DNA from: UBA1422 sp041752735
GTDB lineage: Bacteria; Bacillota; Clostridia; Peptostreptococcales; Anaerovoracaceae
DNA: 64,000 nt
Direction: 5' to 3'
Assembly: GCA_041752735.1 (NCBI GenBank)
Contig: JBGSVW010000044.1
Coordinates: forward strand, 1-64,000
Shown piece after piece: positions 8,061-17,522 of the stretch (its first letter is position 1; each line of letters begins with the position of its first letter). A program made the position numbers and the translations under genes. The notes under the pieces were generated by a model that had not been told where the DNA came from, ran no database searches, and saw only the letters and a list, made by a program, of their open reading frames with translations.

Positions 8061-9355
8061 CAAGTTTGAATGAAACACCAAGGGCGAATCGCCTGCATAT
8101 CGGAATTTTTGGTAAGCGTAACAGTGGCAAATCTTCCTTAATCAATGCATTAACGGGGCAAAATATTGCGCTCGTTTCCACCCATGCCGGAACCACCACG
8201 GACCCGGTGTACAAATCAATGGAGCTTCATCCCATCGGGCCTGTCGTGTTTATTGACACCGCGGGTTTTGACGATCAAGGTGATTTGGGTCAGCTTCGCG
8301 TGGAGAAAACCGTTGAAGTCATAAAGAAGACGGACGTGGCCATTTTGGTTTTTGACGCCGAGATGGTTGCCGACACGAGTAATCACCTTCAGTATGAGAA
8401 GGAATGGAACGAACGTCTGATAGCTGCTAAAATCCCGGTCATTTATGTCCTAAATAAAGTGGATGTCATGGCTGGAAATGAAACTGTTCTGGAACAAATT
8501 TGTAACAGGATTGAGGTGGATTTTGGTACACAACCAATCCGGGTCAGCGCAACAGAAAAAGAAGGCCTGACAGCAATCCGGACTATGCTTTCCTCTGCAG
8601 TTCCAGAATCAGTTCGAAGGGAACGGATTATCAATGATCTTGTGCGCCCCGGTGATGTGGTGATGCTGGTGATGCCTCAGGATATCCAAGCACCCAAAGG
8701 GCGATTGATACTACCCCAGGTCCAAACCATCCGAGAGCTATTGGACGGCAAATGCACTGTGGTTTGTGTCACCGCTGATGGAATGGAACAGGCCTTGCAA
8801 ATCCTTCCTTCCCTTCCGGAATCATCTCTTAATGCAAATACCCGCCAAATTCCAGCCGTCATTATTACAGATTCTCAGTGCTTCGATTTAGTCTATAAAA
8901 ATAAACCTGCAGGAACGATGCTAACCTCATTCTCGGTTTTATTGGCTGCCTCCAAAGGCGACTTGGACGAGCTTGTGGCTGGCGCTTCCGCAATCGATCG
9001 ACTCACACCTAAATCCAGAGTACTCATTGCCGAAGCCTGCACCCATGCCCCTTTGAACGAAGACATCGGCAGAGAAAAGCTGCCCAGAATGCTACGCAAA
9101 AAAATGGATGAAAAATATGGAGAAGGCAGCGGTCAAATTCTTACAATTCAAATCGTCGCCGGAGTTGATTTCCCAAAAGATCTAAAGGGATACGACCTGA
9201 TTATTCACTGTGGTGCCTGCATGTTCAATCGGAAGTATATGATGTCACGAATTTCACAGGCCCAGTTACAACAGGTTCCCATTACCAACTATGGTGTCGT
9301 GCTAGCGTACCTCACCGGAATTCTAGACAAAATCAACCTACCTAATGCTGATTAG
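8057..9355 (+). CDS. hydF: [FeFe] hydrogenase maturation GTPase HydF
   Basis: A 432-residue scaffold on which the 2Fe subcluster is assembled before transfer to HydA. The N-terminal GTPase has P-loop GKRNSGKSS (19-27), switch I GTTTDPV, DTAGF and NKVD. The C-terminal cluster ligands follow the HydF pattern CxH...HCxxC: Cys328, His330, His384, Cys385, Cys388, with 53 residues between the two histidines. Translation starts at a TTG that overlaps the hydG stop by 4 nt, with GGAGGG 10 nt upstream; this is tight coupling. A terminator follows. Confidence 0.96.
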   Translation: MTSLNETPRANRLHIGIFGKRNSGKSSLINALTGQNIALVSTHAGTTTDPVYKSMELHPIGPVVFIDTAGFDDQGDLGQLRVEKTVEVIKKTDVAILVFDAEMVADTSNHLQYEKEWNERLIAAKIPVIYVLNKVDVMAGNETVLEQICNRIEVDFGTQPIRVSATEKEGLTAIRTMLSSAVPESVRRERIINDLVRPGDVVMLVMPQDIQAPKGRLILPQVQTIRELLDGKCTVVCVTADGMEQALQILPSLPESSLNANTRQIPAVIITDSQCFDLVYKNKPAGTMLTSFSVLLAASKGDLDELVAGASAIDRLTPKSRVLIAEACTHAPLNEDIGREKLPRMLRKKMDEKYGEGSGQILTIQIVAGVDFPKDLKGYDLIIHCGACMFNRKYMMSRISQAQLQQVPITNYGVVLAYLTGILDKINLPNAD

Positions 9356-9418
9356 CCTATAGCATGTGTGCATTTCCAATACCAGCACAACATCTTAAAA
9401 TGTATATTTATGCAAAAC

Positions 9419-9456
9419 AAAAGGCCACCGGTACAATAGTACCAATGGCCTTTTTA
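9419..9456. terminator. Terminator between hydF and hydA (convergent)
   Basis: AAGGCCA and TGGCCTT with inner GGTAC/GTACC pair around a short loop and are followed by TTTTTATT on the plus strand and TTTTGTTTT on the minus strand, so it can serve both genes. Confidence 0.75.
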
Positions 9457-9513
9457 TTCGACTATTTTGTGCCTATCCTTGAGATGTCGTTGTGATTCAG
9501 TCAGGGAACCTCG

Positions 9514-11247
9514 TTACAGTTTCCATTCTTTCAGGTCGGTATGGAGCAATTCGTGGGAATGATGTCCCAATGGTTTGCCCAGGTATTCTTCATAGGTCAT
9601 TTGGACAGCTGCATTCTCGTGTGAGAATCTTACATGGGAAATTTTGTCCAATCCATATAGAATTTCGCCTCTGGCTTTGGCCATTTCTTTGCCACGAACA
9701 ATTGGTTGTCCACCACCGCCCGAACATCCGCCTGTGCAAGCCATGATTTCGACGAAATCATACTCCGCTTTGCCGGATCTTATGGCTTCAACGAGTTTTC
9801 TGGTGTTGCCCAGCCCACTGGCCACCGCTACGCGTACCGGAATCGGTCCGTTTTCGGTGGGGATGTCAAAGGCTGCTTCTTTCCAACCGTCCATACCACG
9901 CACCGAGTGGAATGCATCTGCAGGTGGATTCTCTTTGGTTACAAGATAATATGCACTTCTGAGCGCTGCTTCCATAACTCCGCCTGTAACGCCGAAGATG
10001 ACGGCTGCGCCCGATCCTTCTCCAAAAAAGTTATCAAATGGAATGTTGTTCAAATCATTAGGGTTGATGTAGTCTGCGGTAATCATTCGGGCAACTTCTC
10101 TTGTCGTCAATACTGCATCCACATCACTTCCATGACCGGCATCATTGACCGCATCTACAGCTCTCTCCCATTTCTTGGCTACGCAAGGCATAACCGAAAC
10201 GGAATATACTTTGGAGGGATCTACACCAATCTTCTCAGCGACATAAGTTTTGATCATGGCGCCAAACATCTGCTGCGGGGATTTGCATGTGGACAGGTTA
10301 TCGATCATGTCAGGATATTGTGTCTTGACGAATCGAACCCAACCAGGGCAACAGGACGTGAACATTGGTAGTTTGTTGTTTTCGGGATCGGTCATTCGTT
10401 TGATGAACTCCGAGCCTTCTTCCATGATGGTAAGGTCAGCAGTGAAGGCTGTGTCAAAGACGTAATCAACACCCATAATCTTAAGGGCGTCCACTAGCTT
10501 ACCCAGGGATGCTTCCGAGGTGGGCAATCCAAGCATTTCATTCCAAGATGTTCGAATTGCAGGGGCAATCTGTGCGATGACAATTTTGTCCGGATCCGCA
10601 ATGGCTTCGAAAACTTCTTCTAAGTCATTTCGTATATGAAGCGCTCCAACCGGGCAGTGAGTGATGCACTGTCCGCACAAGGTACAATCGGCATCACGGA
10701 TATCTTTGTTTCCTCTTACGCCAACGGTGGTCCGGGTGCCGCTGCCGATGACATCCCAAACATGTAGGTCCTGAATCTTGTCGCAAACTTGTACGCAACG
10801 CATGCACTGAATGCACTTGGACGCTTCGCGAATCAGCGGAAAGCTACGGTCCCAATGGTTTTCTTCTACTGTGCTCGCATATGGCAGGTGGTCAATGCAT
10901 AGGTTGTTTGCCAATGTCTGCAATTCGCAATTGCCTGAACGTACGCATGTTGCGCATTTGCAATCGTGGTTGGCCAAAATCAGTTCAACATTGGCTTTTC
11001 GGGCCATACGAACTCTGGGGCTATTGGAATGTACAATCATTCCTTCGGTTGCTTCTGTGTTGCAAGAGCTAGCCAGCTTGTTGATTCCATCAATTTCGAC
11101 AACGCAGACACGGCATGCGCCAATGTCATTCAATCCTTTTACGTAGCAGAGATGCGGAATGTCGATTCCAGCTTTTGTGGCTGCCTGAAGTATCGTTGAT
11201 CCTTTGGCAATAGATACTTTTCTGCCGTCAATAATTAAATTTACCAT
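9514..11247 (-). CDS. hydA: [FeFe] hydrogenase catalytic subunit HydA
   Basis: A 577-residue hydrogenase that interconverts protons and H2. The N-terminal [2Fe-2S] domain has Cys34, 45, 48 and 62. The His-ligated cluster is His94, Cys98, Cys101, Cys107. Two [4Fe-4S] clusters follow (Cys145/148/151/155 and 188/191/194/198). The H-cluster domain carries P1 TSCCPGW (Cys299, Cys300), P2 MPCVAKKWE (Cys355) and P3 MACTGGCSGGGGQP (Cys504, Cys508). All are intact, so it should be active. Its start overlaps the stop of the upstream flavoprotein as ATGGTAA, so the two subunits are translationally coupled. No signal peptide is seen, so it is cytoplasmic. The GltD-type partner suggests the glutamate-synthase-linked group (A2 in the HydDB scheme), whose physiological electron partner is poorly known. 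Confidence 0.96.
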   Translation of the reverse strand: MVNLIIDGRKVSIAKGSTILQAATKAGIDIPHLCYVKGLNDIGACRVCVVEIDGINKLASSCNTEATEGMIVHSNSPRVRMARKANVELILANHDCKCATCVRSGNCELQTLANNLCIDHLPYASTVEENHWDRSFPLIREASKCIQCMRCVQVCDKIQDLHVWDVIGSGTRTTVGVRGNKDIRDADCTLCGQCITHCPVGALHIRNDLEEVFEAIADPDKIVIAQIAPAIRTSWNEMLGLPTSEASLGKLVDALKIMGVDYVFDTAFTADLTIMEEGSEFIKRMTDPENNKLPMFTSCCPGWVRFVKTQYPDMIDNLSTCKSPQQMFGAMIKTYVAEKIGVDPSKVYSVSVMPCVAKKWERAVDAVNDAGHGSDVDAVLTTREVARMITADYINPNDLNNIPFDNFFGEGSGAAVIFGVTGGVMEAALRSAYYLVTKENPPADAFHSVRGMDGWKEAAFDIPTENGPIPVRVAVASGLGNTRKLVEAIRSGKAEYDFVEIMACTGGCSGGGGQPIVRGKEMAKARGEILYGLDKISHVRFSHENAAVQMTYEEYLGKPLGHHSHELLHTDLKEWKL

Positions 11248-13091
11248 TTTAACTCTCTGCCTCCTCTTAACGAACCAAATCCGCTTTGATCACAACGTAA
11301 GCATCTTGAGGTTTCTTGTTCTGCTTCTTCAATAGACATTTCCATTTCGACTCCATCAAAGTCACAGACACGAACGTGGGAGTCTCGCAGTTTCAGTTCA
11401 CTTCTACCGCAAGGTTTCTTGTCGTAAGGCAATGGGCTGGGAATGTCAACATCCAAAACGATTTCGTGGTGATATCCCAGGAAGTTGTCAATATTTGCTG
11501 CCGCTACTTTTCCGGCAGCGATGGCTTTGATAACTGTGGATGGGCCTGTTACGCAGTCTCCACCGGAGAAAACGCCTGGTTGTGTTGCAACAACCGTATC
11601 TGAACCCGCGTCGATGTTGCCCCACTTTTCGGGAACACCATACGTTACAAAGTGTTTCATATCAACAGCTTGTCCAATGGCAGAAATAATCAAGTCGCAA
11701 TGTACCAGCGTAGGTTCTACACCCTTGGCATTTCTGGGTTTGGGTCTTCCGTCCGCACCTGCTTCACCAACGATTTGCTGCTGAACCATGATGCCTGCGA
11801 CGGTATCGTTTTCGGATACAACTTCCACCGGTGCCAGAAGCTGCATCAATTCACAACCTTCTTCAATAGCGCCTTCTATTTCTTCTCTCAGTGCGGTCAT
11901 ATCTTCTTTACGACGTCTGTATAAAATGCTGACACGGCTTGCTCCAAGACGCTTGGCTGTTCTTGCCACGTCCATGGCTACGTTACCGCCGCCGATAATA
12001 ACGACATTTTTGCCTTCAAATTCTGGCATATTGCCTTCGCCGATTCCTCGGAGCATGTCAACAGCCGGAATAACGCCAATGGCTTCTTCGTTGGGAATAC
12101 CCATGGTTTTGTAGGTGTGGGCACCAATGGCGATATATGTTGCATCATAATTGTCTTTGATCTTTTTGATACCGTCTACGTCATCAATGTCATAACCCAA
12201 CTTCACATCAACACCCAATGAAAGGATGGTATCGATGTCAGCTTCCAGTTTTTCTCTTGGCAAACGGTAGCTGGGAATTCCGTACAACAACATACCACCA
12301 AGTGTTTGACGTTTTTCGAAAACGGTGACTTTGTGTCCCATAATTGCCAGATAGTAAGCTGCTGTTAGTCCGCTAGGGCCTCCACCAATGATGGCAACTG
12401 TTTTGCCGGTGTCGTCCATCTTCGCAGGAGCAGGAACCTTACCGGCATGGTCTACTGCGAACCCTTTGATTGCACGGATGTGAATCGGTGAATCAATCAG
12501 CATTCTTCGGCACTGAGATTCACAGGGGTGCTCGCAAATCAATGCGCATACCGCCGGGAATGGGTTGTCTTTTCTGATGACTCGTACTGCATCAGCATAT
12601 CTGCCTGCCAAAACCAATGCAATGTATCCTGGGACGTCAACTCTGGCTGGGCAAAGTCCCACACAAGGCACGGATTCTTTACCCTTATGCACAAACGGTG
12701 CACAGGTTCGGTTTGCAATGTGGGATTCGTAATCTTCACGAAATCCAATTAATCCTTTGAGTACCATGTTGGCCGCTTCGCTGCCGATGGCACAGTCAGA
12801 AGAATCTTTGATTGCCTGCGCTGTCTTTTCGATCAGCGGTAAAAGGTCTTTTCGTTGCTTGCCATTCAAGTCAAGCAATTCGTCCAGTAATGTTCCTAAT
12901 TGTCCGAGTCCCATACGACAAGGGACGCACTTGCCGCAGGTTTGTGAATGACACAACTGTAAAAAAGCGGATGCCATATCCACAGGACATTGTCCCGGGG
13001 GGCTGGCCATCACTCTTCTTGCCAAGTCATTATAAAGCGACTCAACAGTTGCCTGGCTATTGTCTCGGACTTTGAGATCTAATCTGCCCAT
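11241..13091 (-). CDS. NuoF-type iron-sulfur domain fused to GltD-like flavoprotein
   Basis: A 616-residue fusion. Residues about 30-125 resemble the C-terminal [4Fe-4S] domain of NuoF (CGKCVPC at 52-58, then Cys100) without its FMN/NADH part. From about residue 140 it is like the small subunit of NADPH glutamate synthase and NfnB: Cys143, Cys147, Cys182, Cys186, Cys190 and Cys194, an FAD fold GGGPSG (226-231), a second Rossmann GGGNVAMD, and a closing CLRCD. It probably takes electrons from NAD(P)H and gives them to HydA, or the reverse. The start at 13091 is preceded by GGAAGGAGAG; the frame to 13106 would translate that site. It is first in a two-gene unit with hydA, under a Rex-like site. 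Confidence 0.85.
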   Translation of the reverse strand: MGRLDLKVRDNSQATVESLYNDLARRVMASPPGQCPVDMASAFLQLCHSQTCGKCVPCRMGLGQLGTLLDELLDLNGKQRKDLLPLIEKTAQAIKDSSDCAIGSEAANMVLKGLIGFREDYESHIANRTCAPFVHKGKESVPCVGLCPARVDVPGYIALVLAGRYADAVRVIRKDNPFPAVCALICEHPCESQCRRMLIDSPIHIRAIKGFAVDHAGKVPAPAKMDDTGKTVAIIGGGPSGLTAAYYLAIMGHKVTVFEKRQTLGGMLLYGIPSYRLPREKLEADIDTILSLGVDVKLGYDIDDVDGIKKIKDNYDATYIAIGAHTYKTMGIPNEEAIGVIPAVDMLRGIGEGNMPEFEGKNVVIIGGGNVAMDVARTAKRLGASRVSILYRRRKEDMTALREEIEGAIEEGCELMQLLAPVEVVSENDTVAGIMVQQQIVGEAGADGRPKPRNAKGVEPTLVHCDLIISAIGQAVDMKHFVTYGVPEKWGNIDAGSDTVVATQPGVFSGGDCVTGPSTVIKAIAAGKVAAANIDNFLGYHHEIVLDVDIPSPLPYDKKPCGRSELKLRDSHVRVCDFDGVEMEMSIEEAEQETSRCLRCDQSGFGSLRGGRELKW

Positions 13092-13140
13092 TTTCTCTCC
13101 TTCCAATGTAACGCACGTAGAATTACGTATGATTGTGAGA

Positions 13141-13169
13141 ATTTTATCACATTATTGTTAATAAGTAAA
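13141..13169 (-). promoter_or_regulatory. Sigma-A promoter of the flavoprotein-hydA operon
   Basis: Minus strand TTTACT (13169-13164), 17-nt spacer and TAAAAT (13146-13141), about 50 nt before the start codon. The leader holds a small hairpin (ACGTA/TACGT). Confidence 0.65.
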
Positions 13170-13172
13170 CAA
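13155..13172. promoter_or_regulatory. Rex-like operator
   Basis: TTGTTAA-TAAG-TAAACAA matches the clostridial Rex site TTGTTAA-N4-TTAACAA with one mismatch and covers the -35 box. Rex is a repressor that releases DNA at a high NADH/NAD+ ratio, so hydrogenase would be made when NADH must be reoxidised. Confidence 0.6.
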
Positions 13173-13327
13173 AATCCAGCCCTACTTTGAATAGACGCAA
13201 TAGTCTGAATTTTTGTTGAAATTCCAGCGGTTTTAAAACTTATAAGTACATATTTCACATGTACACAACTGGGTTGTCAGTGCCTTCTAATGTCTGATTA
13301 TTTATAAAAAATGCATAGAATTTTATG

Positions 13328-13361
13328 AAAAGAAGCTGTCTCAATTGAGACAGCTTCTTTT
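13328..13361. terminator. Strong terminator after the formate dehydrogenase gene
   Basis: A perfect 34-nt palindrome (AAAAGAAGCTGTCTCAA and its complement) with T runs on both sides. It separates the formate dehydrogenase operon from the downstream hydA operon. Confidence 0.85.
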
Positions 13362-13386
13362 AGTTAATGGTTGATGCTGGGTTTGG

Positions 13387-16300
13387 CTATTTGCAGATAT
13401 TCGCTGCACAAGCTTTTAGTTCAGGAATTTTTGCTTCAGGATCCATGGCAGAGTTGGTCAGCAAGTTTGCTGGGCTGTCTGCGAAATGGAACGGCATGAA
13501 GATGACGCCTTTTTTGATATCCTCGGTGACTTTCGCTGCGACTTGTACTTGACCTCTTCGGCTTGATACGGTAACTGTATCGCCGTCGCAAATGTCAAAT
13601 TTCGCTGCGTCGTCCGGATGAATTTCTACGAAGGACTTTCCTGCCAGTTTGTTGATGCCTTCACTCTTGCCGGTCATGGTCCTTGTATGGTACTGTGCCA
13701 ACACTCTTCCGGTGGTCAGAATCAACGGATATTCTGCATCTGTGATTTCAGCGGATTCCTTGAAAGCTGCGGGCTTGAGCAGTGCTTTGTCGCCTCTGCT
13801 GAATTTGTCCACATGCAGGATTGGTGTGCCGGGATGGTTTGCATCCGTACATGGCCACTGCAGGGAGCCCAGGTCTTCCAGTCTTCCATAGGAGATGCCG
13901 CCATAAGCCGGAGTGCACTTGCTGATTTCTTCAAATACAGCAGCGGCTCCTGCATAATCGGCAGACAAACCAAGTTTTTTGAGAAGTGCTGCAAGGATTT
14001 CCAGGTCAGCCATAGCTTCGCCGGGGGCGTTGACCGCCTTGCGGACTCTCTGAACTCTTCTTTCGGTATTGACGAATGTTCCGTCTTTTTCTGCATAGCA
14101 GGATGCAGGCAGGACCACGTCAGCATGTTTGGCGGTTTCAGTCAGGAAAATATCCTGAACCACCAGGAATTCGCAATGTTCCAATGCTTCCTCAAGATGG
14201 GTAATGTCCGGATCCGACAGGGCAAGGTTTTCGCCCATGATGTACAGGAATCGGATTTCATCTTTGAGGACGGACTCCATGATTTCAAGCAAGGTTTTGC
14301 CCGGTTTATCGGACAGGTTGACACCCCAGAAATCGGAGAACTTCTTCACTGCTGCTGCATCGGCTACCTTTTGGTATCCGGGCAGGTCTCCGGGAAGACA
14401 TCCCATGTCGCAAGCGCCTTGAACATTGTTCTGGCCTCGGAGGGGATTCACGCCACAGCCTTCTTTGCCCAGCTTGCCGCTGATCAGCGCCAGGTTGGAG
14501 ATGCTCATGACGGCGTCTGTGCCGGTGGTGAATTGAGTCACACCCATTGCATAGTAGATTGGCGCTTTGGCTGCGGTGGCATAGATTCTTGCAGCTTTGC
14601 GTATGTCCTCTGCATCGATGCCACAGATGGCAGCAACTTTTTCGGGTGAGTAATCTTTGACAAATGCTTTTAGCTCGTCGATGCCTTCTGTTCTTGCTGC
14701 GATGTAAGCATCATCAGCCAGTCCTTCTTCCAAAATGACATTCATCATTCCGTTGAGGGCTGCAACGTTGGTACCCGGCTTGACTTGCAGGAATACTTCT
14801 GCATTTTTGGCAAGGGGAACTTTTCTTGGGTCGATGACAATCAACTTCGCTCCGCTTCTGACCGCTTGGCCGATTCGAGCAGCAATAACAGGATGTCCTT
14901 CTGCTGTGTTGGAACCGGTAATCAGAATGGCATCGGCATCCATGACCTCCATGATGGAGTTGGTCATGGCAGCTGCACCCAAGGTGGTAGCCAGGCCGGT
15001 AACGGTGGAGCTGTGGCACAAACGCGCACAATGATCCACATTGTTTGTGCCAATGCCGGCACGGAACAATTTTTGGAACAGATAGTTTTCTTCGTTGGTG
15101 ACTCTGGCACTAGCCAGTCCCGCCAACGCATCTGCGCCGGATTCGGCCTTCATTTTTTTCATGGTGTCAGCAATCAAGTTCAATGCTTCATCCCAGGTTG
15201 CAGAGACCAAGTCGTTTCCTTTTCGGATCAAAGGTGTGGTCAAACGGTCAGGGTGATCGATGAAGTCATAGGCAAACTTGCCTTTGACGCACAGAATCCC
15301 TTCGTTGGATGCTCCAAAGGCCGGCATAATGCCAACGACTTTGTTGCCCTTAATCTGAAGATCTATCTGGCAACCTACACCACAGTAGGGGCAGGTTGTT
15401 GTAACTTTGTCTTTTTTGACTGGAACCGATTTGCGCTGGGTCACTTTCGCCTGCAATGCGCCGGTGGGGCACACGCTGATACAGTTTCCGCAGGAGATAC
15501 AACCGGCATCTTCCAGTTTGCCTTCCAGAGCAGGTTTTACCACAGCGTTGAATCCTCTGTTTACAAGGCCCAATGCAGTGACACCGATAACTTCGTGGCA
15601 CATACGTACACAAAGTTCGCAGTTGATGCACTTCTTGATGTCACGGATGACATAAGGATGGTCGTCTTCGCATTCCATTTCCATGAACTCTGGATTTCGG
15701 ATCAGGTTCACGTTTTTCTCGCCTCCCAGACGTGCATTGCCTGCAGCACCAAACAAATTGGTGTACTCAATCAGCTTACATTCGAAGAAACTGCCGCAAC
15801 CGCATTCCAGACATCTCTTTGCTTCTTCCATGGCTGTGGCTTCGTCAAATCCATGAACGATTTCTTTGAAGTTTCCTTTTCTTTCGTTGGCATTCAAATG
15901 AGGCATTGCGGCCTTAAACATTTTTTCTCTGTCCTCGAAAGTGTATTCGTTGATGCTTTCATCCACGTCTACGTAAGGAATCTCATACTTGATTTTTTCT
16001 CCGCGAAGGTATGCATCCATAACCACTGCTGCCTTGTTGGCATCTGCAATAGCCTCGATGGCGATGGAAATTTTGTCGTTTCCGCAGTCTCCACCGGCGA
16101 AAACGCCTTCCATGCTAGTCATGAAGGTGTCCGGATCGTATGCAATGCCCTTCTTTTTGGTTCTGGCAACTGCTGCATCAATGCTGGATTCCTCAACCGC
16201 CTGTCCAATGGCCAATAGGACCATATCAACCGGCAATGTTTCGGTTTTGCCTTCAACGGCTATTGGAGCTCTTCTGCCGGAAGCATCAGGTTCGCCCAAC

Positions 16301-17511
16301 TCCATAATCTGAAGCAAAATTTCTTTTGCATGACCCTTGTCATCTGTTAGGATTTCAATGGGATTGGTCAGATTCTTGAAGATAACGCCTTCTTCTTCGC
16401 CTTCGATAATTTCGATTTCATCGGCAGGCATTTCTTTTTTGGTTCTTCTGTAAATGTTGTAAACTTTGGCTGCGCCTAGTCGGAGTGCTGTTCTGCAGCA
16501 GTCCATGGCAGTGTTACCGCCACCGACGATGGCTACATTCTTGCCTCTGATATCCGGAGCATTCTTGCCGATGACTTCCTGCAGGAAATCGATTCCTCCA
16601 ATGACGCCGTCAGCATCTTCACCTTTGCAACCGGTGCCGGTGGAAATCCATGCACCGATGGCCACCAGGACCACATCGCTGCTCTTGCGGATTTCTTCAA
16701 AGGAAATGTCTCGGCCGACTTTGGTGTTGAATTTAATGTCTACGCCAAGTCGAGCAATGTTCTGAATTTCTTTGTCCAGCACTTCTTCCTTGGGAAGACG
16801 GTACTGTGGGATTCCGTAGCGAAGCATTCCACCACCATACGGCATTTGCTCGTACACGGTGACTGCGTGTCCCTTTTGTCTCAGGAAATATGCTGTGGAA
16901 ATACCCATGGGACCTGCACCGATGATGGCGACCTTCTTTCCGGTGTCGGGTTCGCATTCCGGCAGCCAGGGATCTGCAGCATCAAAATCCGCTGCATATC
17001 TTTTGAGGTCCATGATGCCGATGGGCTCTTCAATTAAGCCACGTCTGCATTTGGTTTCGCAGGGGTGAGGGCAAACTCTGCCCAGCGCGCCGGGTAGAGG
17101 AATTTTGTCTTTGATTAGCATAAGCGCTTCTTGGTGCTGACCATTGGCAATCAAACCCACATAACCCTGACAGTCAGTGCCTGCAGGGCAATTGAGTGTA
17201 CAGGGGGCTTTGCAGTCGCCTGTGTGATTGGTCATCAAAAGTTCCATGTTGGTTTTACGAGACTCTGCAATTCGGTCTGAATTGGTGGTGATTTCCATGT
17301 TAGGGGCAATTTCGGTAGCGCAGGCTTTAACCAGCTTGGGGTTGTTCGCCATTTCTACTACGCAGATGCCACAGGATCCGTAAATGGCCACTCTTTCATC
17401 GAAGCAGAGAGTCGGAATGAAAATGTCATTTTCTTGAGCGACGGCCAGGACGGTTTGTTTTGGCAATCCGAAACATTCCTTTCCATCTATCACTATTCTG
17501 ATTTTGTCCAT
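13387..17511 (-). CDS. Formate dehydrogenase fused to ferredoxin and GltD-like flavin modules
   Basis: One 1374-residue chain. Domains in order: NuoG-like [2Fe-2S] ferredoxin (Cys36, 47, 50, 64); a cysteine-rich GltD N-part (Cys100-155); FAD and NAD(P) folds (GAGPMG 198-203, GGGNTAMD 330-337); CLECGC (567-572); two [4Fe-4S] sites (Cys628/631/634/638 and 671/674/677/681); then the molybdenum/tungsten bis-MGD domain, with its own cluster (Cys707, 710, 714, 741) and active site HCARLCH at 827-833. The metal ligand is Cys832 (codon TGC), not selenocysteine, and His833 is kept. It should oxidise formate or reduce CO2, with NAD(P)H as partner through the flavin module. Start at 17511 follows AAGGAGAG, 11 nt after nuoF. 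Formate dehydrogenase and GltD-like parts are usually separate proteins. Confidence 0.88.
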   Translation of the reverse strand: MDKIRIVIDGKECFGLPKQTVLAVAQENDIFIPTLCFDERVAIYGSCGICVVEMANNPKLVKACATEIAPNMEITTNSDRIAESRKTNMELLMTNHTGDCKAPCTLNCPAGTDCQGYVGLIANGQHQEALMLIKDKIPLPGALGRVCPHPCETKCRRGLIEEPIGIMDLKRYAADFDAADPWLPECEPDTGKKVAIIGAGPMGISTAYFLRQKGHAVTVYEQMPYGGGMLRYGIPQYRLPKEEVLDKEIQNIARLGVDIKFNTKVGRDISFEEIRKSSDVVLVAIGAWISTGTGCKGEDADGVIGGIDFLQEVIGKNAPDIRGKNVAIVGGGNTAMDCCRTALRLGAAKVYNIYRRTKKEMPADEIEIIEGEEEGVIFKNLTNPIEILTDDKGHAKEILLQIMELGEPDASGRRAPIAVEGKTETLPVDMVLLAIGQAVEESSIDAAVARTKKKGIAYDPDTFMTSMEGVFAGGDCGNDKISIAIEAIADANKAAVVMDAYLRGEKIKYEIPYVDVDESINEYTFEDREKMFKAAMPHLNANERKGNFKEIVHGFDEATAMEEAKRCLECGCGSFFECKLIEYTNLFGAAGNARLGGEKNVNLIRNPEFMEMECEDDHPYVIRDIKKCINCELCVRMCHEVIGVTALGLVNRGFNAVVKPALEGKLEDAGCISCGNCISVCPTGALQAKVTQRKSVPVKKDKVTTTCPYCGVGCQIDLQIKGNKVVGIMPAFGASNEGILCVKGKFAYDFIDHPDRLTTPLIRKGNDLVSATWDEALNLIADTMKKMKAESGADALAGLASARVTNEENYLFQKLFRAGIGTNNVDHCARLCHSSTVTGLATTLGAAAMTNSIMEVMDADAILITGSNTAEGHPVIAARIGQAVRSGAKLIVIDPRKVPLAKNAEVFLQVKPGTNVAALNGMMNVILEEGLADDAYIAARTEGIDELKAFVKDYSPEKVAAICGIDAEDIRKAARIYATAAKAPIYYAMGVTQFTTGTDAVMSISNLALISGKLGKEGCGVNPLRGQNNVQGACDMGCLPGDLPGYQKVADAAAVKKFSDFWGVNLSDKPGKTLLEIMESVLKDEIRFLYIMGENLALSDPDITHLEEALEHCEFLVVQDIFLTETAKHADVVLPASCYAEKDGTFVNTERRVQRVRKAVNAPGEAMADLEILAALLKKLGLSADYAGAAAVFEEISKCTPAYGGISYGRLEDLGSLQWPCTDANHPGTPILHVDKFSRGDKALLKPAAFKESAEITDAEYPLILTTGRVLAQYHTRTMTGKSEGINKLAGKSFVEIHPDDAAKFDICDGDTVTVSSRRGQVQVAAKVTEDIKKGVIFMPFHFADSPANLLTNSAMDPEAKIPELKACAANICK

Positions 17512-17522
17512 TGTTTCTCTCC

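Noticed and set aside
15016..15018. Selenocysteine at the formate dehydrogenase active site
   Set aside because: The codon is TGC (Cys832) and the frame is continuous without any in-frame TGA.
14785..16218. Open frame of 477 codons on the plus strand
   Set aside because: It lies wholly opposite the formate dehydrogenase fusion, has a Cys/His/Phe-rich composition with no domain, and no ribosome site; it is a shadow of the real gene.
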